NCBI RefSeq assembly: GCF_018070565.1
Contig: NZ_JAGPXL010000007.1
Span: forward strand, 1 to 64,000
Direction: 5' to 3'
Source: Streptomyces sp. B93
GTDB taxonomy: Bacteria > Actinomycetota > Actinomycetes > Streptomycetales > Streptomycetaceae
Length of the DNA stretch: 64,000 nt
Positions 8,421-15,563 of the stretch are shown here, piece by piece. Under the pieces are notes generated by a model that saw only the letters and a program-made list of their open reading frames with translations, ran no database searches and had not been told where the DNA came from. The position numbers were made by a program, and so were the translations under genes. How positions within the stretch are numbered: position 1 is the stretch's first letter; every line of letters starts with the position of its first letter.

Positions 8421-9332
8421 CTACTGGTCGGCCGGGACGATACGGCGGCCCGTGAGGCTCTCGGGCCGGATGGAGACCCACATCTCGCGGTCGCCGCCCG
8501 GCCAGGGCGTGGAGTGGGCACGCAGGGCGAGCGTGCGTACGGCGTCGGGGTCGGTGACGGCCTCGGCGAGGCCGACGGCGAGCACGCTCCAGCCCTGGCT
8601 CATCGCCTCGTCCACGTGGTCGACCTCGAAGGCGACCTCCGTTCCGACAGCCGCCGCGGGCACGTGGCCGGGCGCGGTCCTGAAGACGATCGCCTCGTCC
8701 ACCACCTCGTAGTTGACCGGGACGACCGCGGGGCGGCCGTCGGACGCCGACACCGCGATGCGCCCCACACCGTAGGAGGACAGCAGGTGGCGGCACTCCT
8801 CCGGTCCCATGTCCCGCAGTCGAGGGCGCAACAACGCCTGGCCCTGGCCCGGCGGCAGGTCCGTGCCTCCGCCGCGCAGAACCGCGGCGGTGGTGCCCAG
8901 TACGTCGGCCAGTCTGATGAGCGTCGCCACGCTGGGGTCGGCGGGCTGCTCCTCCAGGTAGGCCAGGTAACCGAGCGACATACGGGCCCGGTGGGCGGTC
9001 TCCTCCCGGCTGAGCCCCCGCCTGGCGCGGGCGACGGCCACGCGTCGGCCGATGTCGCCGGGGTTGGACGTCCCGGTCGGCGGGGCAGCCGCGGGCACGG
9101 CTCCCGCCTCGCCGAGATCCGAGGCAGGAGCAGCGCGCCGGTGGTGCTCCACGGGGCGGATGCGCGCGTCGGGCCCGGGGAACACGAGCGTCACCTCGTC
9201 CGTGTCCGACCAGCGCACGTCGTAGGGCGGAGTGCCGTCCTCGTGGTGGAGCCCGACGATCTCGCCGTCGCGCCTGGTGGCACCGGTCGTCGTGCTCTCG
9301 ATGACGAGTTGGTCCCCCAGGTGAGCTCGCAT
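8421..9332 (-). CDS. DUF1918 - Xre HTH - PNPOx-like three-domain protein
   Basis: 303 aa with three modules. Residues 1-60 (MRAHLGDQLVIES onward, ending near HHRR) are DUF1918. About 85-150 is an Xre-type HTH (IGRRVAVARARRGLSREETAHRARMS). About 165-295 resembles pyridoxamine-phosphate oxidase-like flavin-binding proteins (ECRHLLSSYGVGRIAVSASDGRPAVVPVNY). ATG at 9332 is chosen because DUF1918 begins exactly there and GGAGAGG lies upstream; a longer frame to 9413 adds nothing recognisable. It heads a probable operon with the Acg-like gene and diverges from the PAS-SpoIIE phosphatase. A flavin- or F420-linked redox sensor is a reasonable inference. Confidence 0.85.
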   Translation of the reverse strand: MRAHLGDQLVIESTTTGATRRDGEIVGLHHEDGTPPYDVRWSDTDEVTLVFPGPDARIRPVEHHRRAAPASDLGEAGAVPAAAPPTGTSNPGDIGRRVAVARARRGLSREETAHRARMSLGYLAYLEEQPADPSVATLIRLADVLGTTAAVLRGGGTDLPPGQGQALLRPRLRDMGPEECRHLLSSYGVGRIAVSASDGRPAVVPVNYEVVDEAIVFRTAPGHVPAAAVGTEVAFEVDHVDEAMSQGWSVLAVGLAEAVTDPDAVRTLALRAHSTPWPGGDREMWVSIRPESLTGRRIVPADQ

Positions 9333-9514
9333 GGTCGCCGCCCTCTCCGCGGAATGGTGCTGTATCCAACGTGCCACGCGCGCCCTTCCACCGCACGGAA
9401 TGCCTGACTGCAACCCCTACGGGTGAAGGAACTCGGACGAACGAGCCCGGGCACTGGATCGCCCGTAGATTGGGAAGTCCAGGCAGTCGCGCTCGCGGCG
9501 ACGGAGAGCGCGTG

Positions 9515-10750
9515 ATGACAGCAGACATCGATTTCACGGCGTTCTTCGACGCCGCACCAAGCCCGTACCTGGTGCTGGACGCGGACCTGGTGATCCGCTA
9601 CGTCAACCCGGCGTGCCTGCGGACCGCGGGCCGGACCGAGGACGAGCTGATCGGGAAGTTCTTCTTCGACGCCCTGCCGGAGAACCCCGGCTGCCTCGAC
9701 AACGCGGAACGAAACCTCGAAGCCTCCCTGCGTCGGATGCTGGACACCGGGAATCCGGGAACCGCGGTGCTCCAGCGATACGACGTTCCCGCCGCCGATC
9801 AGCAGGACAAGCTGGAGGAGCGATGGTGGTCCGTGAGCCACACCCCCCTCTGCGGACCTGACGGCGCGGTGAGCTGGATCATCCAACAGGTCACGGACGT
9901 CACCGCCTTCGTCCACTCACGCCGGGCACGTCAGCTCAGCGAGGAGTCGGCCGAGCGAGCCGAGAGCCTGACGGCCGAGCTGTACGCGCGCGCCCGCGAG
10001 CTGCACCGGCTGAACCAGGAACTGCGCCAGGCCCACGCCCGCGAGCAGCAGATCGCCGTGGCCCTGCAAGAAGCCATGCTCTCCGTCCCCGACCTGGACC
10101 GGCACAGCAACATCGCCGTGCGTTACCTGCCCGCGACCGCGTCACTGAACGTGTGCGGCGACTGGTACGACGTCGTCGACCTGCCACCCGACCGCTACGC
10201 CGTGGCGGTCGGAGACGTCGTCGGTCACGGCCTGCACGCCGCGGCCATCATGGGCATGCTCCGCAGCGCCCTGAGCGCCGTCATCCGCGCCATTCCCAGC
10301 CCCGCCCAGGCCCTGGAAGTCCTCGGCCTCTACGCCCGCTCCGTGGACGGCGCCATGGCCGCGACCGCGGTCAAGGTACTCATCGACACGCGCAGCAGAC
10401 TGATCATCTACAGCAACGCCGGACATCCACCGCCGGTCCTGCTGCACCCCGACGGAACCTGCGACCTGCTGGACCAGGCCACCGACCCACCACTCGGCGC
10501 GCGCGAGCACCATGTCCCCCGCCCTCAGGCCGGGCTCTCCTACAACCGGGGCGACATCCTCGTGCTGTACACCGACGGCCTCATCGAGCGCCGCGGCGAG
10601 GACATCGACGTCGGCCTGGATCGCCTGACCACTGCCCTGGCCCAGGACCGAATCCTCGCCCCTGACCCGCTGGCCGACGCGCTGCTGACCCGGCTCGACG
10701 TCGCCGGGGGCGTCTCCGACGACATCGCTCTCGTCGTCATCCGCCTGTAG
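9515..10750 (+). CDS. PAS domain SpoIIE-type Ser/Thr phosphatase
   Basis: 411 aa: an N-terminal PAS domain (about 8-130; FFDAAPSPYLVLDADLVIRYVNPA), a helical or coiled-coil linker (about 140-190), and a PP2C/SpoIIE domain to the end. Metal-binding acids are present (VCGDWYDVV, AVGDVVGHG, YTDGLIERRG, SDDIALVVI). Such proteins dephosphorylate STAS anti-sigma antagonists and so control alternative sigma factors. ATG at 9515 has GGAG eight bases upstream; GTG at 9512 is an alternative. No STAS partner is adjacent; the nearest lies at 40.1 kb. The PAS ligand is unknown. Confidence 0.92.
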   Translation: MTADIDFTAFFDAAPSPYLVLDADLVIRYVNPACLRTAGRTEDELIGKFFFDALPENPGCLDNAERNLEASLRRMLDTGNPGTAVLQRYDVPAADQQDKLEERWWSVSHTPLCGPDGAVSWIIQQVTDVTAFVHSRRARQLSEESAERAESLTAELYARARELHRLNQELRQAHAREQQIAVALQEAMLSVPDLDRHSNIAVRYLPATASLNVCGDWYDVVDLPPDRYAVAVGDVVGHGLHAAAIMGMLRSALSAVIRAIPSPAQALEVLGLYARSVDGAMAATAVKVLIDTRSRLIIYSNAGHPPPVLLHPDGTCDLLDQATDPPLGAREHHVPRPQAGLSYNRGDILVLYTDGLIERRGEDIDVGLDRLTTALAQDRILAPDPLADALLTRLDVAGGVSDDIALVVIRL

Positions 10751-10758
10751 CCCCGCAC

Positions 10759-11517
10759 TCAGCCGGCGGGAACCTCCTGCCAGGGTGACGGTGCCGTGCC
10801 CGTCACCCATGCGTGCAGCGCCTCCTCGTCGACGCACACGATGCCGCACTGCTCCGCGTACTCCAACGCGGGCAGGGTGAAGCCGCTGGTCGTGACGACA
10901 AGGGCGAGGTCGGCCCCATGGACCGCGAAGCAGGTACCGCCGAAACGCTGGAGGTCCTGGGAGCCGACCTTGTTCCCGTCGCCGTACCACTTGCACTGGA
11001 CCACCAGCCGTCGTCCGTCGGGTGTGGAGGCCACCACGTCGGCGCCCAGGTCCCCGGCCCCGCCCACGACTTCGACGTCGGTGCAGCCGTCACGCCGGCA
11101 CAGGGCGGCTATCTCCGCCTCGAACTCCGCGGGGTCCTCGGCCGGACACGGTTCCTCATCGACCGTCAGGCAGGGCTCCTCAGCGACACCGATCCCTCTT
11201 CCGTCCCGCACAGGCGGCGCGTCGAGGGCGTCCACGGTCGTCCGTGCCGCCCGCTCCAGCGTCTCGGTGGCCTCACGTGCGAGACGGGCGGCGGAGAGCC
11301 TGCGACGGCGGTGCGCCCAGCGCAGCAGGACGGCGACGCCCACGCCCGCGAGCGCGAGGATCCACTCGGGCCGGTGGTCGAAGGCCCTCGCCACCGCTCG
11401 CGCGACGGTTCCGGTCAGCACCACGAGGAGGGCGAGCAGCACGAAGAAGGCGGTCGTGACACGCAGACTGAATCGCCGTTCACGCTTGCGTCCCGTGGGA
11501 TGGACGGGCGGGGTCAT
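10759..11517 (-). CDS. Membrane-anchored Mrr-type restriction endonuclease domain protein
   Basis: 252 aa. Two N-terminal membrane helices (about 25-48, FFVLLALLVVLTGTVARAV, and about 53-70, WILALAGVGVAVLLRW) are followed by a charged linker and a C-terminal Mrr_cat domain (about 140-250). The nuclease motif D-x(n)-QxK is visible as GADVVASTPDGRRLVVQCKWY, with FGGTCFAVHGADLALVVTTSGFT and the closing VDEEAL typical of the family. ATG at 11517 has GGGAGG ten bases upstream. No methyltransferase or specificity subunit is nearby, so this is not a complete restriction system. A membrane-tethered type IV-like defence or DNA-processing role is inferred. Confidence 0.85.
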   Translation of the reverse strand: MTPPVHPTGRKRERRFSLRVTTAFFVLLALLVVLTGTVARAVARAFDHRPEWILALAGVGVAVLLRWAHRRRRLSAARLAREATETLERAARTTVDALDAPPVRDGRGIGVAEEPCLTVDEEPCPAEDPAEFEAEIAALCRRDGCTDVEVVGGAGDLGADVVASTPDGRRLVVQCKWYGDGNKVGSQDLQRFGGTCFAVHGADLALVVTTSGFTLPALEYAEQCGIVCVDEEALHAWVTGTAPSPWQEVPAG

Positions 11518-11748
11518 CGTGGTGGTACCTCCCGGGAGCCGCCGACACCTGCGACAACCCGTCTGCCCAAGATCGCAAACTTCAACGCGGCACGGCGAAA
11601 GGGCTGTTCGCGGCCCTCGGCGTACACCGGCGTCGCACGACCGGCTCCGCACGGTCAGCGCCCCCGGGCCCGAAGCTCGCGGCGTGACACATCCCTCACC
11701 CGCCGCACGCGGTCAGGGGCTGGACCCGGCCCCCGTCCGGAGCCGATC

Positions 11749-12687
11749 GTGGACGCCATGGAGGATCACGGCAGGTCACCCGTCGACCAGGCAGGCACCG
11801 CCCAGTCCGGTACTGAGGAGGCCGACGAGGTACGCCGCTTCTGGACCCGGCTCGGCCTGCCCGGACTGGTCGACGTGCACACGCACTTCATGCCGGAGCG
11901 CGTGCTGCGGAAGGTCTGGGACTACTTCGACGGGCTCGGCCCGCTCACCGGCGGCATCGAGTGGCCGATCACCTACCGGGCCGAGGAGGAACAACGGGCG
12001 GCCCTGCTGCGGGACTTCGGCGTCCGTGCCTTCACGGCGATGCTCTATCCGCACAAGCCGGGCATGGCCCGGTGGCTGAACGACTGGGCCGTCGACTTCG
12101 CCCGCCGCACCCCCGGCACGCTGCACACCGCCACCCTCTTCCCCGAGCCGGACGTACGGGCGTACGTCGGCGAGGCCGTCGAGGCGGGTGCCCATGTGTT
12201 CAAGGCGCACGTGCAGGTGGGGGCGTACGACCCGGCCGACGAGCGCCTCGACGGCGCGTGGGGCCTGCTGGCCGAGGCCGGGGTTCCCGTGGTCATCCAC
12301 TGCGGCTCCGGGCCCGCCCCCGGCAAGCACACCGGCCCCGAGCCGATCGCCCGGGTGCTGGCACGCCACCCGCGGCTCCGGCTGATCGTGGCCCACATGG
12401 GGATGCCCGAGTACGAGGACTTCCTGGACCTGGCCGAACGGTACGAGGAGGTGCGGCTGGACACGACCATGGCGTTCACCGACTTCACCGAGCGGCTGGC
12501 GCCCTTCCCCCGCCGGTCCCTGCCCCGGCTCACCCACCTCGCCGACCGTGTCCTGCTGGGCTCGGACTTTCCCAACATCCCCTACCCGTACCTCCACCAA
12601 CTCCGGGCCCTTGAGCGCCTGGGCCTGGGAGACGACTGGCTCCGCATGGTGTGTCACGACAACGGGGCGCGGCTGTTCGGAGTGTGA
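11749..12687 (+). CDS. Amidohydrolase (Amidohydro_2 family)
   Basis: 312 aa TIM-barrel metal hydrolase. Metal-ligand motifs are in place: LVDVHTHFMP near the N-terminus, VVIHCGSG, VAHMGMPEYEDF and LLGSDFPN with the conserved Asp. The ACMSD/gamma-resorcylate decarboxylase branch of the superfamily has this layout, so decarboxylation as well as hydrolysis is possible. GTG at 11749 has GGAG six bases upstream; ATG at 11758 is an alternative. It diverges from the Mrr gene and is convergent with DUF2278. The substrate is unknown. Confidence 0.87.
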   Translation: MDAMEDHGRSPVDQAGTAQSGTEEADEVRRFWTRLGLPGLVDVHTHFMPERVLRKVWDYFDGLGPLTGGIEWPITYRAEEEQRAALLRDFGVRAFTAMLYPHKPGMARWLNDWAVDFARRTPGTLHTATLFPEPDVRAYVGEAVEAGAHVFKAHVQVGAYDPADERLDGAWGLLAEAGVPVVIHCGSGPAPGKHTGPEPIARVLARHPRLRLIVAHMGMPEYEDFLDLAERYEEVRLDTTMAFTDFTERLAPFPRRSLPRLTHLADRVLLGSDFPNIPYPYLHQLRALERLGLGDDWLRMVCHDNGARLFGV

Positions 12688-12741
12688 GGGCGCGGGAGCG
12701 GCCGGAGCGATGACCGGCGCGATGGTGTTGCGGGCGGTGGC

Positions 12742-13413
12742 TCACGTGAAGGGGTGTCCATCACCGTCGGTGTGGCCTGCCTGGCTGGAGAACTTGTTGA
12801 GGAAGACGTCATAGCGGCCGTCGGGGCGGTGGGTGATCGTGGCCCCGTCCTGCCAGATGCCGTTCTCCGGCCACCACTGGGAGCCCGCCGGGTCGCCCTG
12901 GTTCTGGTGGATGTTGTGCATGCCGATGTCTCCGTGGGCCCCCGGGCCGAAGGGCTCGCCGAAGACGAGGATGCGCTGTCCGGGGGCGAGGATGCCCTCC
13001 AGCGCGGTGGCGGCGTCGGTGTTGCTGCCCGCGTGCCACGGCCGGGAGCCGAACAGGTCGAGCAGCTCCTGGAGCCAGGACGGCGGGCGCCGCTCGAACA
13101 GGACGCCGGACCGGTCCACCAGCGCGGGATGACGCAGGTAGTCCAGGGCACCGGACATCGGCTGACGATCCAGCTCGTGGTAGCCGGGGGGCAGCGTCAC
13201 GGCCGGTTCCAGGGCGGCGGCGTCCAGGGTGAACGTCTTCCACCGCACCCCCACGGTGGACTTGTGGCTGTCGACGTCGACAGCACAGTGGTAACGCCCG
13301 TCGGGCGCGTCCACCTCCAGGTTGACGTGGAACCAGCGGCCCTGGTCGTCCGGCTGGTCGCGATGGTGTCCGTGCAGGGTTCCCGAGAGCACGCCGTAGC
13401 GGTCGAAAGGCAT
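12742..13413 (-). CDS. DUF2278 (YukJ-like) family protein
   Basis: 223 aa cytoplasmic protein of the DUF2278 family, full length by comparison. Family features are FDRYGVLSGTLHGHHRD at the N-terminus, WFHVNLEVDAPDGRYHCAVDVDS, LDYLRHPALVD, and the C-terminal GDIGMHNIHQNQGDP with GATITHRPDGRYDVFLNKFSSQ. Function is unestablished. Members elsewhere often occur near nucleases or toxins, but nothing next to this copy tells what it does. There is no signal peptide or membrane segment. Confidence 0.82.
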   Translation of the reverse strand: MPFDRYGVLSGTLHGHHRDQPDDQGRWFHVNLEVDAPDGRYHCAVDVDSHKSTVGVRWKTFTLDAAALEPAVTLPPGYHELDRQPMSGALDYLRHPALVDRSGVLFERRPPSWLQELLDLFGSRPWHAGSNTDAATALEGILAPGQRILVFGEPFGPGAHGDIGMHNIHQNQGDPAGSQWWPENGIWQDGATITHRPDGRYDVFLNKFSSQAGHTDGDGHPFT

Positions 13414-13534
13414 GCCGTCAGTGAATCACCACGCACACGTCACGTCATTCTGTGGTGACGCTCCGTGCCGCACGAGCGCGGCGCCGGGCGGGGTGCCGTC
13501 GTGCCGTGGGACCGGCGGCGGCACCCCCGCCCCG

Positions 13535-13681
13535 TCACCGGTGGGTGCGCAGCTTGCTCATGAGCCGCTGGGCCTGGGCGCGGCGGCGCGGATCGGCCGC
13601 GCTGCGACGGGCCTGGCCCATCGCGCGCCGACCCTGCGGGCTCCTCGCGAACCGCTTGATCCGTTCGAGTATCGCGGACAC
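13535..13681 (-). CDS. Small basic protein, 48 aa
   Basis: A 48-residue, very basic protein (pattern RIKRFARSPQGRRAMGQARRSAADPRRRAQ). GTG at 13681 has an excellent Shine-Dalgarno, GGGGAGGAG, a few bases upstream, and third-position GC is high; these are the reasons for calling it a gene. It looks largely helical and could bind nucleic acid, but that is only inference from charge. I recall similar short actinobacterial hypotheticals and do not recognise a function. Confidence 0.7.
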   Translation of the reverse strand: MSAILERIKRFARSPQGRRAMGQARRSAADPRRRAQAQRLMSKLRTHR

Positions 13682-13846
13682 GTCACTCCTCCCCTCAGGG
13701 TGCCCGGCCCCGCACCGGGCTGCATGGGTTCCCGGATACCCCGGGACGGGCGTTCCAGGCCGGGGCGGGCCCGTGCTTGGCCGCTCCCCGCCCCGGATGA
13801 GACACTGGCGCGCCGCGGAATCAGCGCGATCACAACGGGGGGCGGG

Positions 13847-14539
13847 ATGAGCCGGGCGGGGACCGCGACCATGCTCGAGGTGGCGGACGTACACAAGTCG
13901 TACGGTCATGGCGCGAACGCCGTGCACGCGCTGCGGGGCGTCTCCTTCGAGGTCCCGCGGGGGGAACTCGTCGCCCTCAAGGGACGCTCGGGCTCCGGCA
14001 AGACCACCCTGCTCAACATCGTCGGCGGTCTGGACGAGCCGGACAGCGGACGCGTCACCGTCGACGGGCTGAACCTGCGGGACCAGGGCGAGGACGCCCT
14101 CCTCGCCCTGCGCCGGGAACGCATCGGCTTCGTGTTCCAGTCGTTCGGGCTGATCCCCATCCTCACGGCCGCCGAGAACGTGGGTGTGCCGCTGCGGTTG
14201 CGCAGGGCGGATCCGGACGAGCGGCGGGAGCGTGTCGAGCTGCTGCTGTCCCTGGTCGGGCTCACGGACCATGCCGCGCAGCGTCCGGGCGAGCTGTCAG
14301 GTGGACAGCGGCAACGCGTCGCCATCGCCCGCGCCCTGGCCAACAGCCCCTCGATCCTCATCGCCGACGAGCCGACCGGCCAGCTGGACGCGGAGACCGG
14401 CCACTCCGTGATGGAACTGCTGCGTGCGGTCGTCCGCAGCGAGAGCATCACCGCGCTCGTCGCCACCCACGACACGACCCTCCTCGACCTCGCAGACCGT
14501 GTGCTGGAGCTGAGGGACGGCGAGATCACCGAGTCCTAG
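13847..14539 (+). CDS. ABC transporter ATPase (LolD/MacB type)
   Basis: 230 aa ATP-binding subunit. Walker A is GRSGSGKT, the signature LSGGQRQR, Walker B LIADEPTGQLD, and the H-loop VATHDT. This type works with FtsX-like permeases, two of which lie on the other strand at 15.6-21.5 kb. ATG at 13847 follows a G-rich stretch; ATG at 13871 is possible. Its stop overlaps that of the second ATPase on the opposite strand by four bases. Whether this ATPase serves the same permeases is inferred from proximity only. Confidence 0.92.
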   Translation: MSRAGTATMLEVADVHKSYGHGANAVHALRGVSFEVPRGELVALKGRSGSGKTTLLNIVGGLDEPDSGRVTVDGLNLRDQGEDALLALRRERIGFVFQSFGLIPILTAAENVGVPLRLRRADPDERRERVELLLSLVGLTDHAAQRPGELSGGQRQRVAIARALANSPSILIADEPTGQLDAETGHSVMELLRAVVRSESITALVATHDTTLLDLADRVLELRDGEITES

Positions 14540-15501
14540 GGCCGGCGGTCGCTCTCCGCGTCGTCCGGACGGACGGCGATGTGGTCGGGTTCCAGTTCCA
14601 GGGCGACGCGGTCGCGCATGCCGAGGGCGCGGGTGTACTCGGCGGGCAGCTGGAGGCGTCCGGCCCGGTCGAGCATGGCGTACTCGCGGGCGACCACGTT
14701 CTCCTGGCCGGTGGCCGAGTCGACCTCGCTGCGTCGCAGCACCTCCGTCGATGTACGGCCGTCGCGGATGGCAACCGTGCGGCGGACCTCACCGGCGACG
14801 GACTGGTCGTGGGTGACGATCACGATGGTGGTGCCGAGTTCCTCGTTGGCGGTGCGGAACGCGGCGAAGACCTGTTCGGCGGTGTGGGAGTCGAGTTCAC
14901 CGGTGGGTTCGTCGGCGAGCAGGACCGCGGGGTCGTTGGCGAGTGCGACGGCAAGGGCGACACGCTGCTGCTGGCCGCCGGACATCTGGTGCGGGCGGCG
15001 GTCGCGGCAGTCGGCCACGTCCAGCAGGCCGAGGAGTTCCATGGCGCGCTCGGCGCGGGCCCGGCGTCCCCCGCGGGCGCGGGCGAGTTGCAGGGGCAGG
15101 GCGACGTTCTGCGCGGCGGTGAGGTACGGCAGGAGGTTGCGGGAGGTCTGCTGCCAGACGAAGCCGACGGTCCGGCGGCGGTAGGCGAGGCGTTCCCGGG
15201 CGGAGATGGTGAGCAGGTCGTGGCCCGCGACGCGGGCGGCTCCGGCGGTGGGCTTGTCCAGTCCGGCGAGGATGTTCATGAGGGTGGACTTGCCGCTGCC
15301 GGAGGCACCGACGAGGGCCATCAGTTCGCCCTCGCGCACCAGCAGGTCGAGGCCTTGCAGGGCCTGGACCTCCACGCCGTCGGCGGAGAAGATCCGTACC
15401 AGTCGGTCGCAGCTGATCAGGGCGTCGTGACCGTAGGCGGCGGCGTCGCGCGCGGCGAGGGCGCGGTCGGCCAGCTCGTGGAAGGTGGGGCTGCTGGTCA
15501 T
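14536..15501 (-). CDS. ABC transporter ATPase with C-terminal AbrB/SpoVT-like domain
   Basis: 321 aa, about 80 longer than a plain LolD-type ATPase. Walker A GASGSGKST, signature MSGGQQQR, Walker B LLADEPTGELD and H-loop IVTHD are intact. The tail (about 270-315) reads AMLDRAGRLQLPAEYTRALGMRDRVALELE, a good match to the swapped-hairpin AbrB/SpoVT DNA-binding fold: a short N-terminal strand, RxQLP, then a short helix and strand. It is the last gene of the permease-permease-ATPase run, 62 bases after the second permease. The tail could bind DNA or be a folded accessory; I cannot decide. Confidence 0.9.
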   Translation of the reverse strand: MTSSPTFHELADRALAARDAAAYGHDALISCDRLVRIFSADGVEVQALQGLDLLVREGELMALVGASGSGKSTLMNILAGLDKPTAGAARVAGHDLLTISARERLAYRRRTVGFVWQQTSRNLLPYLTAAQNVALPLQLARARGGRRARAERAMELLGLLDVADCRDRRPHQMSGGQQQRVALAVALANDPAVLLADEPTGELDSHTAEQVFAAFRTANEELGTTIVIVTHDQSVAGEVRRTVAIRDGRTSTEVLRRSEVDSATGQENVVAREYAMLDRAGRLQLPAEYTRALGMRDRVALELEPDHIAVRPDDAESDRRP

Positions 15502-15563
15502 CGGCTGCTCCTGGGCTGACGGAGGGACTCGGGCCGGTGCGGTGTAGGGGTTTTGTGCACGGT

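Noticed and set aside
10759-12687. Complete restriction-modification or defence island around the Mrr protein
   Set aside because: Only the nuclease is present; the neighbours are a phosphatase and an amidohydrolase.
14536-15501. Frameshift or gene fusion error causing the ATPase tail
   Set aside because: The frame is continuous, the tail matches a known fold, and the codon bias does not change.
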